This document shows, in pieces, positions 8,373 to 15,182 of a stretch of 64,000 nucleotides of DNA. The DNA lies in contig JAETNP010000017.1 of NCBI GenBank assembly GCA_021768185.1, forward strand, positions 1 through 64,000, written 5' to 3'. Under the pieces are notes generated by a model. It saw nothing but the letters and a program-made list of their open reading frames with translations. It made no database searches and was not told where the DNA came from. Position numbers and translations under genes: made by a program. The DNA comes from Oscillospiraceae bacterium (GTDB lineage Bacteria; Bacillota; Clostridia; Oscillospirales; Oscillospiraceae). Within the stretch, counting starts at the first letter, position 1. Every line of letters starts with the position of its first letter.

Positions 8373-8837
8373 CTATTCCTCGATCCACTCTCTCAGCCGC
8401 CGCTTGGCGGAGGCCAGCCGGGAGCGCACGGTGGCGGGCGGCAGGTCGAAGAGCTCTCCCAATTCTTTTGAGTTGTAGCCCTCGAAGTACCGCATGGTAA
8501 AGAGCGCCTTCTCGCTCTCCGGCAGGCGGGCGATGAGCTGGCCCACGGCGGCCTGGCTCAGGTCCTCCTGGAAGGCGGCCAGGGCCAGCTGCTCCTCCTC
8601 CGCCGGGGTTTCCCGGGACTGCTTCCGCACCTGGTCAATAAAGAGGTTCCGCGCGGTCTTGTAGAGCCAGGCCCGGCACTGCCCTCTGGAGCGGTCCTCC
8701 AGGTCCTCCCAGTGGGTCATGGCCCGCATGTAGGTCTCCTGGACCAGGTCCTCGGCGGTGGCCCTGTCTTTCGTCATGGCGGAGCAGTATGCCAATATAT
8801 CCTTGTAGAACTTGCCGTAAAGCTCTTCGATTTCCAT
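8373..8837 (-). CDS. ECF-family RNA polymerase sigma factor
   Basis: 154 residues from the ATG at 8837 (GGAG 10 nt upstream); a GTG at 8867 would add ten residues. Sigma region 2 covers about residues 5-70 (YCSAMTKDRATAEDLVQETYMRAMTHW, then AWLYKTARNLFIDQVRK). Region 4 covers about 95-150 (LPESEKALFTMRYFEGYNSKELGELF, ATVRSRLASAKRRLREW, the DNA-binding helix). It directs RNA polymerase to a small set of promoters. The first gene of a minus-strand operon followed by the 51-residue ORF and the INGP-repeat gene. No classical membrane anti-sigma gene is present. A VanW protein gene lies upstream, behind a terminator. Confidence 0.92.
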   Translation of the reverse strand: MEIEELYGKFYKDILAYCSAMTKDRATAEDLVQETYMRAMTHWEDLEDRSRGQCRAWLYKTARNLFIDQVRKQSRETPAEEEQLALAAFQEDLSQAAVGQLIARLPESEKALFTMRYFEGYNSKELGELFDLPPATVRSRLASAKRRLREWIEE

Positions 8838-8874
8838 TGTCGGGCGGCTCCTCTCTCGCGTGTTCACCTATAAA

Positions 8875-8897
8875 ACGGATGGGACGGGGAAAGTGTT
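8875..8897 (-). promoter_or_regulatory. Possible ECF-type promoter of the sigma operon
   Basis: On the minus strand an AAC, 17 nt, then CGT lie in the short gap between the VanW terminator and the sigma gene. That is the general layout of ECF promoters and would allow self-activation. The match is short and could be chance. Confidence 0.25.
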
Positions 8898-8915
8898 GAC
8901 GGAAAAGCAAAAAAA

Positions 8916-8943
8916 TTTTGCCGCCCCTTGAGAGGCGGCAAAA
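8916..8943 (-). terminator. Terminator of the VanW-family gene
   Basis: TTTTGCCGCC / GGCGGCAAAA stem with an 8-nt loop, followed on the minus strand by TTTTTTT. It separates the VanW gene from the sigma operon. Confidence 0.85.
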
Positions 8944-8946
8944 TGT

Positions 8947-10698
8947 TTAACCAAAGATGGCCAATCCCGGCGACCCGTCGTCGGGCAGCTCCGGCTCCGG
9001 GGGCAGGATAGGCCCGTCGGTCCAATCGTCCGGGGGCAGCGTAGGTCCGGTTTCCCCGCCGCTTCCTCCGCCGGACTCCCCGCCGAACTCAGGAATGGTG
9101 GTCCCCATAGCCGGCTTGCCCCGGGTACCCACCAGGATAATTTCATTCCGGCTTTTATAATTGCTCTTGGCCTCCTGGGTACTGGAGATCAGGGTGCCGT
9201 CTCCCTTGTAGACGTTCCGGTAGGAGACCACCTGATGGCCGGTGTAGGGGCTCTGCTTCTGCTGCTCGGTGCCCCAATCCAGGTCCGCCGTCTCGATCCG
9301 CTCCGTTTCATAGGGAATGTCGCCCAGATTCTTGTAGGTCATCTTGACGTAGGTATCGTCGGTCTTGGTGCCCACGATGTCCACCTTGATGTTGTTTTTC
9401 GAGTCATAGGTGACGTCCAGCCGGATAGGGTAGCCCGTGTCGTTTTTGAACCGGAACTCCGGCCCGCCCCAGCTGACGGTAGCGTCCATGCCCCAGGTGA
9501 TGTAGCTGGGGGCGTACCGGTGGGCGTACCGCTCGACAATTTCCAAATTTGCCAGGAGGGTGGCATAATAGATGGTGCTGGACACCTGGCAGATGCCGCC
9601 GCCGATGGTGTCCACGGTCTCGCCGTTGACGTAGGCCGGCGCAGCGCCGAAGCCCCGGTCGGTGGTCCGTTTGCCCACCACGGCGTTGTAGTCAAACACG
9701 TCCCCGTCGTTGAGGACCACGCCGTTGCAGGATTCCCCCGCCAGCTTCACATTGCCCCGGCGGATGCTGGTGCCGCCCACATGGGTGGAGGCAGAGCCCA
9801 GCACGTCCCGGAACAGCACCGCCTCCAGCTCCTCGGCGGTCATGGAAGGATAAGTAACGTCCGCCGGCAGCCGGATCCGCTCGCCGGGGGCCGCCGCGTC
9901 CAGGGCGAAGGCCGCCTTCTCCGGGTCCAGGTTCACGCCGATCTGCCCATCCACCACCTTACCGGTGGGGATGTCGTACCGTGCGGGGCTGGGGTCCGCG
10001 TTCAGCTCCAGGGCAATGGCCTCCAGATCCAGCTCCTTGCCGGGGACGGCCTCAAAGGGGGCGTCCGCCGTTCCCGCTCCGCCGTCCAGGGCGGTAATGG
10101 CCCGGATGAGGGCCGGCTGGTCCAGAGTGCGTCCCTCAGCGGGCTTGACGGCGTAGATGCCGTCCTCAGTCAGCTCATAGCTGCCGTCCACCTGTTCCTG
10201 GTCAAAGAGGGCCGCCATCTCCGCCGCCGTCTGCCGGAGGGTTTCATCGTTATAGTAGACCACCAAATTCGAGGACGTGCGTCCTCCCAGAAGGCCCTTC
10301 AGCATGGTCCAGCCGTTTTTCACCCAGCCCAGGGTGCCTTCCTCCCGGCCAACCCGCCAGGCCGCTCCGGAGAGGGCGCTGCCGTCGATATACGCTCCCA
10401 GCTCCTTCTGGGTGCGCCGGCCCAGCTCCTCGCCGCCGGCGGTGATGGTCACCTCGCCGGAGAGGAGCGCGTCCGTAGTCAAGGTCTGACGAAGCTGGTC
10501 CTGAGAGAGCCCCGAGAGGCTCCTGTCCCCCAGCGTAACGCCGGGGAAGACTTTATCATAGCTGGCCGCGTAAGCACACAGCCCCGCCATGCCGCCCACC
10601 AGCAGGGCGGCCACGATCCCCAGGGCGATCCACGCCGCCCCGGAGCCTTTCTTTTTGGTCTGCGCCAGATCTCCCTGGGCGACCCGTTTCCCGCTCAT
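8947..10698 (-). CDS. VanW-family membrane-anchored envelope protein
   Basis: 583 residues. A membrane anchor at about residues 22-45 (AAWIALGIVAALLVGGMAGLCAYAA) is followed by the putative peptidoglycan-binding (PG_binding_4-like) region and then the VanW domain at about 320-440 (GGTSIRRGNVKLA, DVFDYNAVVG, GGGICQVSSTIYYATLLANL). The C-terminus is rich in Gly, Pro and Asp and looks unstructured. Topology is N-in, bulk outside. VanW proteins accompany vancomycin-resistance and wall genes but have no proven biochemical activity; nothing here indicates a van cluster. It has its own terminator and a GGAGG ribosome site. It sits beside an ECF sigma operon, so an envelope-stress link is possible but unproven. 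Confidence 0.88.
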   Translation of the reverse strand: MSGKRVAQGDLAQTKKKGSGAAWIALGIVAALLVGGMAGLCAYAASYDKVFPGVTLGDRSLSGLSQDQLRQTLTTDALLSGEVTITAGGEELGRRTQKELGAYIDGSALSGAAWRVGREEGTLGWVKNGWTMLKGLLGGRTSSNLVVYYNDETLRQTAAEMAALFDQEQVDGSYELTEDGIYAVKPAEGRTLDQPALIRAITALDGGAGTADAPFEAVPGKELDLEAIALELNADPSPARYDIPTGKVVDGQIGVNLDPEKAAFALDAAAPGERIRLPADVTYPSMTAEELEAVLFRDVLGSASTHVGGTSIRRGNVKLAGESCNGVVLNDGDVFDYNAVVGKRTTDRGFGAAPAYVNGETVDTIGGGICQVSSTIYYATLLANLEIVERYAHRYAPSYITWGMDATVSWGGPEFRFKNDTGYPIRLDVTYDSKNNIKVDIVGTKTDDTYVKMTYKNLGDIPYETERIETADLDWGTEQQKQSPYTGHQVVSYRNVYKGDGTLISSTQEAKSNYKSRNEIILVGTRGKPAMGTTIPEFGGESGGGSGGETGPTLPPDDWTDGPILPPEPELPDDGSPGLAIFG

Positions 10699-10900
10699 GG
10701 CAACCTCCTTCTTCCCCGGCGGGACGGGCGGTCAGCCGTCCCAAAATAATGGGGAAGCATCTGCATAAAATCACATGATCTAGTGTACCACACTCCGGGC
10801 AAAAAAGATTTACAATTTTGTAACAAGCGGGCGAAAATTTTTCCATGGGGCCTGCGGGTCTCCGGCCCCATGGAAACTTCTCCGCTTCCGTCATTGCCTG

Positions 10901-10929
10901 TTGCGAATTTTGCAGAAATGTGGTATGCT
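10901..10929 (+). promoter_or_regulatory. Sigma-A promoter of ktrB
   Basis: TTGCGA, a 17-nt spacer and TATGCT. The transcript would start near 10936 and carry a leader of about 136 nt. Confidence 0.55.
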
Positions 10930-10935
10930 GAATGC

Positions 10936-11066
10936 AGGAGTCCGCCCGGAGCGGACCGGCCGTTGGGCGATGCCCAATGGCGGTCCCCAGAGACTGAGCC
11001 CGTTGCTGTTCCTGGATTTTTGCCCGTCGGCTGGGGCGGCCCACGGGTAATAAAAGAAAGAATTTA
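10936..11066 (+). promoter_or_regulatory. Structured 5' leader of ktrB, possible riboswitch or attenuator
   Basis: The 136-nt leader can form GTCCGC / GCGGAC (10940-10956), CCGTTGGGC / GCCCAATGG (10960-10980), and a longer-range CCCCAG (10985-10990) / CTGGGG (11031-11036). CCCGT occurs at both 10999 and 11023, each able to pair with ACGGG at 11043, so two structures exclude each other. Ktr potassium genes are often under c-di-AMP (ydaO) riboswitches, but I do not see the ydaO consensus. A separate 10-bp inverted repeat lies further upstream at 10841-10875, before the promoter. Confidence 0.4.
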
Positions 11067-11071
11067 ACAGT

Positions 11072-12418
11072 ATGAAACGACAGAAGAAAGCGAAGCTGTC
11101 CAGCGTGCAGATCATCGCCCTGGGCTTCTTTATCATGATTGGGCTGGGGACGGCGCTGCTGATGCTCCCCCTGTCCAGCTATTCCCCCGGGGGCGCGTCC
11201 TTTCTGGACGCGCTGTTCACGGCCACCTCCGCCTCCTGCGTGACGGGGCTGGTCCCCCAGGACACGGGGACCTACTGGACCACTTTCGGCCAGGTGGTCA
11301 TCATCCTGCTCATCCAGGTGGGCGGCCTGGGCTTCATGTCCATCGCCACCCTGTTTCTCCTCCTATTGCGCCAGCGTCTGGGCCTGCGCCAGCGGGAGGT
11401 GGTGGTGGACAGCGTGAGCTATGACCGTCTGGGGGGCTTTGTGCCCTTCATCCGGCTGGTCTTTCTGGGGACGCTGCTGGCGGAGGGTCTGGGGGCCATC
11501 CTGCTGTCCATTCGCTTCATACCCCAGCTGGGCTGGGGCCGGGGCATTTACTATGGCGTGTGGCACAGCATTTCCGCCTTCTGCAACGCGGGCTTTGACC
11601 TGATGGGCCCCTACAGCGGGGCATACTCCTCCTTCACAGCCTACGCCGGCGACCCCTTGGTAAGCCTCACCATCTGCGCCCTCATCCTGTTTGGCGGCAC
11701 AGGCTTCCTTGTCTGGGAGGACCTTGTCCATAACAAACATCACTGGCGGCGCTACCGTCTCCAGACCAAGGTAGTACTGACGGTCAATCTGGTCCTGACG
11801 CTGGGCGGCGGCACGCTGTTCTTCCTGCTGGAACGGAACAATCTGGGGGCTGGCCGCCCCTTGGGCGAGCAGATCCTCTCCGCTCTTTTCGACGCGGTAA
11901 CTCCCCGCACGGCGGGCTTCAACTCCACGGACACCGGCGCGCTGACCAGCGGCAGTCTTCTGCTGACGATTATTTTCATGTTCATCGGCGGCAGTCCCGG
12001 CTCCACCGCCGGCGGTGTAAAAACAACGACGGTTTTTGTCATCCTGCTCCACGCTCTCTCCGGCGTCCGCCGGGAGCGGAGCGCCAACGCCTTTGGCCGG
12101 AGCATTGGGGACGACGCCCTGAAGAAGGCCACGGCGGTATTGTATACCAACTTGCTGCTGGCGCTCACCGGCGCGGTTGCCATCTGCGCCATTCAGCCCT
12201 TCGGGCTGACGGAGGTTCTATTTGAGACCTTTTCCGCCATTGGCACGGCGGGGATGACCATGGGGATCACCCGCGACCTTCTTCCCTTGAGCCGGTTGAT
12301 TATTATATTCCTCATGTACTGCGGGAGGGTAGGGAGTATTTCCTTTGCTGTAGCTCTGCTGGAGAAACGGGCGCTGCCGCCCGTTACGCTGCCCAGGGAG
12401 GATATCACAATAGGGTAG
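11072..12418 (+). CDS. ktrB: Potassium uptake channel subunit, TrkH/KtrB family
   Basis: 448 residues, the short KtrB type. Membrane protein with the four pseudo-repeated pore loops of the TrkH/KtrB superfamily: the signature glycines occur in ATSASCVTGLVPQD, HSISAFCNAGFDL, DAVTPRTAGFNST and TFSAIGTAGMTMG. The GGSPGSTAGGVKTTT gating-loop region is typical. It passes K+ (with Na+ coupling in some members) and needs the cytoplasmic KtrA ring. That partner gene is at 13594, but 1.2 kb of repeat element and two unrelated small genes now lie between. A structured leader precedes it. Confidence 0.93.
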   Translation: MKRQKKAKLSSVQIIALGFFIMIGLGTALLMLPLSSYSPGGASFLDALFTATSASCVTGLVPQDTGTYWTTFGQVVIILLIQVGGLGFMSIATLFLLLLRQRLGLRQREVVVDSVSYDRLGGFVPFIRLVFLGTLLAEGLGAILLSIRFIPQLGWGRGIYYGVWHSISAFCNAGFDLMGPYSGAYSSFTAYAGDPLVSLTICALILFGGTGFLVWEDLVHNKHHWRRYRLQTKVVLTVNLVLTLGGGTLFFLLERNNLGAGRPLGEQILSALFDAVTPRTAGFNSTDTGALTSGSLLLTIIFMFIGGSPGSTAGGVKTTTVFVILLHALSGVRRERSANAFGRSIGDDALKKATAVLYTNLLLALTGAVAICAIQPFGLTEVLFETFSAIGTAGMTMGITRDLLPLSRLIIIFLMYCGRVGSISFAVALLEKRALPPVTLPREDITIG

Positions 12419-12423
12419 TTTTT

Positions 12424-12720
12424 TCCCTGCGGCCCTTCGGGCCGCTCCGAACGATTTCTCGTCGATACCCCGGGGGCTCCGCGCCCCCGGACCCTGCGGT
12501 TACTTTTGCCGCGCGGCAAAAGTAACCAAAAACGCGCTTAAACCTGGCGGTTTAAGAATCCCTTGATTACGGGGGAAATTATTTTCGCTACGACCTTTAG
12601 ACTATCGTTCTATCTCCAGTGCATTTTGCCGATGCCGGTGCTTACTTCTGCGCACGATTCTAACGATACTACTGGTTGCCTCGCGGCACTCGGCACGAGG
12701 GTCCCTGCGGGGTGCGCTTT
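12424..12720. repeat. Left half of intergenic hairpin element R3 (tail arm)
   Basis: It starts with CCGGGGGC/GCCCCCGG, then GGTTACTTTTGCC / GGCAAAAGTAACC, CAAAAACGCG and CTTAAACC / GGTTTAAG, then ATTACGGGGG and ATTATTTTC, which matches the right arm of R2 read on the other strand. So R3 is inverted relative to R2. The outer pair of the main stem has changed on both sides together (GGTTAC/GTAACC against CCTAC/GTAGG elsewhere). It then runs into the small gene ending at 12735. Confidence 0.75.
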
Positions 12721-12734
12721 GGGAGCTGATCCTC

Positions 12735-12986
12735 CTATTCCACAATGGGCCGCAGGCCCTCCATGGTCAGCTGCATCCCAAGGCGGAACCCCAACGCAAA
12801 ACTGTCCAGATAACCGGCGTAGTCTATGTCCGAAACTGCTTTCCAAAGAGCGTCAAACTCCTCAAGGGTCAAGCGATTCCTTACTGCCTGGACGGCTTTC
12901 TCTGATTCCTTGATCGCCCGCCGCTCTGCTTCCGATGAATGCGGACCATTCATCAGGTCAAATAGGTTTTCCATTAGTTGGTTCAT
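12735..12986 (-). CDS. Small acidic helical protein, cargo of repeat element R3 (DUF6809-like?)
   Basis: 83 residues from MNQLMENLFDLM, with GGGAG 8 nt before the ATG. All-alpha in appearance, no signal or membrane segment. The end, LDSFALGFRLGMQLTMEGL, resembles the C-terminal helix of small Clostridia proteins filed as DUF6809; I am not certain of that match. It diverges from the XRE gene at 13072 and shares its short control region (TTGACA-17-TATAAT on this strand, with a palindrome over the -10). The pair is enclosed by the two halves of a repeat element, between ktrB and ktrA. Confidence 0.7.
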   Translation of the reverse strand: MNQLMENLFDLMNGPHSSEAERRAIKESEKAVQAVRNRLTLEEFDALWKAVSDIDYAGYLDSFALGFRLGMQLTMEGLRPIVE

Positions 12987-13017
12987 TTTGTACGCTCCCA
13001 CCATTTTAAAGATTTAT

Positions 13018-13055
13018 CTCGTTTATATTATAACGAGTTATTTCTGTAATGTCAA
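13018..13055 (-). promoter_or_regulatory. Promoter and likely XRE operator of the R3 cargo pair
   Basis: On the minus strand TTGACA (13050-13055), 17 nt, TATAAT (13027-13032). A palindrome CTCGTT-N8-AACGAG (13018-13037) covers the -10 box. This suits repression of the 83-residue gene by the divergent XRE protein, and probably self-control as well. Confidence 0.6.
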
Positions 13056-13071
13056 GTAGTTCGGAGGAATC

Positions 13072-13311
13072 ATGGCGAATTTTTCTGAAAGAATCAAAGA
13101 GCTGCGCCGCAAAAACAAACTGTCACAGGAAGCATTAGGGAAGATCCTCGGCCTCAGGCAAGACTCGATATCCACATATGAGAGGGGTAAAAACTACCCG
13201 GAAGTACGCAATCTGCTCATTTTAGCAGACTATTTTGGTGTATCCCTCGACTATCTGATGGGACGGACAGACGACCCGGAGGTTCATCAGCTCAGCATCC
13301 CGGAGAGTTAG
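13072..13311 (+). CDS. XRE-family repressor, cargo of repeat element R3
   Basis: 79 residues. HTH_3 domain over residues 5-60 (ERIKELRRKNKLSQEALGKILGL then SISTYERGKNYPEVRNLL), followed by the LADYFGVSLDYLMGRTD ending common in Clostridia repressors. GGAGG lies 6 nt before the ATG. Its last codons and stop (LSIPES, then GAGAGTTAG) are written in the conserved 'head' sequence of the repeat element, so the gene joins the element without a gap. It probably represses itself and the divergent 83-residue gene through the palindrome at 13018. Whether the pair is toxin-antitoxin cannot be told from sequence. Confidence 0.88.
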   Translation: MANFSERIKELRRKNKLSQEALGKILGLRQDSISTYERGKNYPEVRNLLILADYFGVSLDYLMGRTDDPEVHQLSIPES

Positions 13312-13575
13312 CCCCGCTAGACGGTAGGGGCTGCCGACAACCACGCTAAAATAGACGCAGAAGTGGAACGAAGCGGACGGCAGTACGGTAGACAAAACCG
13401 ACTGTGCCTCGGGCGCAAAACTAAACTCCCCCGTAATTTAGGGATTCTTAAACCGCGAGGTTTAAGCGCGTTTTTGCCTACTTTTGCCGCGCGGCAAAAG
13501 TAGGCGCGGGGTCCGGGGCCGCGGAGGCCCCGGGGTAGCGACAAGAAAAAACTCCCCTCGCCGCCGGAGGCGGCG
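13305..13575. repeat. Right half of intergenic hairpin element R3 (head arm)
   Basis: It reads, inverted, the same head as R2: GCCCCGCTAGACGGTAGGGGC, AACGAAGCGGACGGCAGTA, CTGTGCC, GGGCGCAAAACTAA, then CTTAAACC / GGTTTAAG, CGCG, TTTTTG, and the stem CCTACTTTTGCC / GGCAAAAGTAGG and the GC-rich end hairpin CCGGGGCC.. Together with 12424-12720 it makes one element around the XRE cargo pair. Confidence 0.8.
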
Positions 13576-13593
13576 AAGAAAGAGGTATCATCA

Positions 13594-14241
13594 ATGAAGT
13601 CATTTTTAGTTATTGGTATGGGTTCCTTCGGCCACCATCTCTGCCGGGCCCTGGTGGAACAGAAGTGTGAAGTCATGGCGGTGGACCAGAACGGCGAATC
13701 CCTGGAGGATGTCCTCCCCATTGTAGTCAGCGCCAAAGTAGGCGACTGCACCAACGAGGAGGTCCTGCGCTCCTTCAGCGTGGAGAGCTTCGACGCCTGT
13801 TTCGTCTGCCTGGGTGACAGCAACGTCCTGGGCAGCCTTCAGATTACCAGCCTCCTCAAGGAGCTGGGCGCGAAAAAGGTATTCAGCAAAGCCGACGACG
13901 ACGTTCAGGCAAAATTCCTTCTCCGCAACGGCGCGGACGCCGTCATCTATCCCGAACGGGAGGCCGCCGTCCGTCTTGCCATCAGCGAGAGCTCAGACAG
14001 CATTTTCGACTGCATCCCCCTCACCTCCGACCACTCCATCTACGAGCTGGAGCCCATGGACCGCTGGATTGGCAAGAGCCTCAAGGAGCTGAATTTCCGC
14101 GTAAAGTACCACCTCACCGTGGTTGCCGTCAAGCGGGGCGACGTGGTCATCCCCAACCTGAGCCCGGACTACGCCTTCCGCAAGGACGAGCATTTACTGG
14201 TTCTGGGCCGCATTGAGGATATCCGCAAGGTAATCCGGTAA
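13594..14241 (+). CDS. ktrA: Potassium uptake regulatory subunit, TrkA/KtrA family
   Basis: 215 residues. N-terminal RCK nucleotide-binding domain with the Rossmann motif VIGMGSFGHHLC (residues 6-17) and the acidic strand end MAVDQN. The C-terminal RCK_C half (about 140-215: LEPMDRWIGKSLKELNFRVKYHLTVVAVKRG) is where KtrA binds c-di-AMP in characterised relatives. The octameric ring gates KtrB. It should be encoded next to ktrB (ends 12418), but an element with cargo separates them, so it may need its own promoter or read-through. LysR follows after only 7 bp. Confidence 0.93.
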   Translation: MKSFLVIGMGSFGHHLCRALVEQKCEVMAVDQNGESLEDVLPIVVSAKVGDCTNEEVLRSFSVESFDACFVCLGDSNVLGSLQITSLLKELGAKKVFSKADDDVQAKFLLRNGADAVIYPEREAAVRLAISESSDSIFDCIPLTSDHSIYELEPMDRWIGKSLKELNFRVKYHLTVVAVKRGDVVIPNLSPDYAFRKDEHLLVLGRIEDIRKVIR

Positions 14242-14248
14242 CGGCGCC

Positions 14249-15133
14249 ATGGATACCAAGAAATGGGCCTCCCTGCTGGCGGCGGTGGAGTTGGGCAGCT
14301 TCACCCGTGCCGCCCGTCAGCTGGACATCACCCAATCCGGCCTGACCCACATGATGAACGCCCTGGAGCGGGAGACCGGTTTTCCCCTCCTGGTCCGGGA
14401 CCGTTCCGGCGTGCGCCTCACCGCCGCCGGGGAGCGCCTGCTGCCCGTCATCCGTGAGCTGGTCCAGGCCTCGGATCGCCTGGAGGAGCAGATTGCCGAC
14501 CAGGCGGGGCGGCGGCGGGAGAGCATCCGCGTAGCCGCCTACTCCAGTATTTGTATGCACTGGCTGCCCACCATCGTCCAGCAGTTCCGCTGGGCCTATC
14601 CCCACGTGTCTGTAGATATCCGCATGGGCAGCGTGGAGGAGATCTACCGCTGGCTCCAGGAGGGCACCGTGGACCTGAGCTTCGCCAGCCGCCAGGACCG
14701 CTGGCGCTACGACTGGACGCCCCTCTGGGACGACCCCCTGCTGGCCATCCTGCCCCCGGACTACCCGCTGGGCGCCCGGGACCGCTTCCCGGTGGCGGAG
14801 TTTGCGGGAAAAGAATTCCTCATGCCCTCCCTGGGCTTCGACCTGGACATCCTGGGCGTATTTGAAGGCCGGAACGTCCAGCCCGACATCCGCAGCAACA
14901 CCGCCGTAGAGGATGCCGCCATTCTCTCCATGGTGGAGCACGGCCTGGGGGTGAGCATACTGTCCCAGTTGGTTCTCCAGGGCCGCCGGGACAATGTGCG
15001 GGTCCTGCCGCTGGACCCTCCCGCCTGCCGGCATATCGGCGTTGCCGTCCGCTCCATGGAGGAGGCCCTGCCGGTGGTCCGGGAGTTCATTGCCTACTCC
15101 AAGCGCATCGTGGGCGCACTGCATAGTAGATGA
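14249..15133 (+). CDS. LysR-type transcriptional regulator
   Basis: 294 residues. Winged helix-turn-helix at about 1-60 (LAAVELGSFTRAARQLDITQSGLTHMMNALERE), then the periplasmic-binding-like effector domain (about 90-290). It starts 7 bp after ktrA and ends at a strong terminator, so it is likely co-transcribed with ktrA. The neighbouring permease gene at 15183-16496 faces it convergently, so it is not the usual divergent LysR target. Effector and target are unknown; a link to potassium homeostasis is possible only from position. Confidence 0.9.
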   Translation: MDTKKWASLLAAVELGSFTRAARQLDITQSGLTHMMNALERETGFPLLVRDRSGVRLTAAGERLLPVIRELVQASDRLEEQIADQAGRRRESIRVAAYSSICMHWLPTIVQQFRWAYPHVSVDIRMGSVEEIYRWLQEGTVDLSFASRQDRWRYDWTPLWDDPLLAILPPDYPLGARDRFPVAEFAGKEFLMPSLGFDLDILGVFEGRNVQPDIRSNTAVEDAAILSMVEHGLGVSILSQLVLQGRRDNVRVLPLDPPACRHIGVAVRSMEEALPVVREFIAYSKRIVGALHSR

Positions 15134-15136
15134 AAA

Positions 15137-15164
15137 GGGCCCCCGGAGTTCAATCCGGGGGCCC
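15137..15164. terminator. Bidirectional hairpin terminator
   Basis: GGGCCCCCGGA / TCCGGGGGCCC perfect 11-bp stem between the convergent LysR and permease genes. On the minus strand the stem is followed by CTTTTC. Confidence 0.7.
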
Positions 15165-15182
15165 GCTCAGTTTGATTTGCCG

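Noticed and set aside
8947..10698. Vancomycin resistance gene
   Set aside because: VanW-family proteins are widespread outside van clusters, and no vanR, S, H, A or X gene is present.
10936..11066. ydaO-type c-di-AMP riboswitch in front of ktrB
   Set aside because: The expected conserved blocks of the class are not visible, so only an unknown structured leader is claimed.
12424..12720. Insertion sequence between ktrB and ktrA
   Set aside because: No transposase reading frame lies in R3; only inverted arms and two small genes.
13072..13311. Type II toxin-antitoxin assignment for the R3 cargo pair
   Set aside because: The partner protein resembles no known toxin fold, and the genes are divergent rather than coupled.
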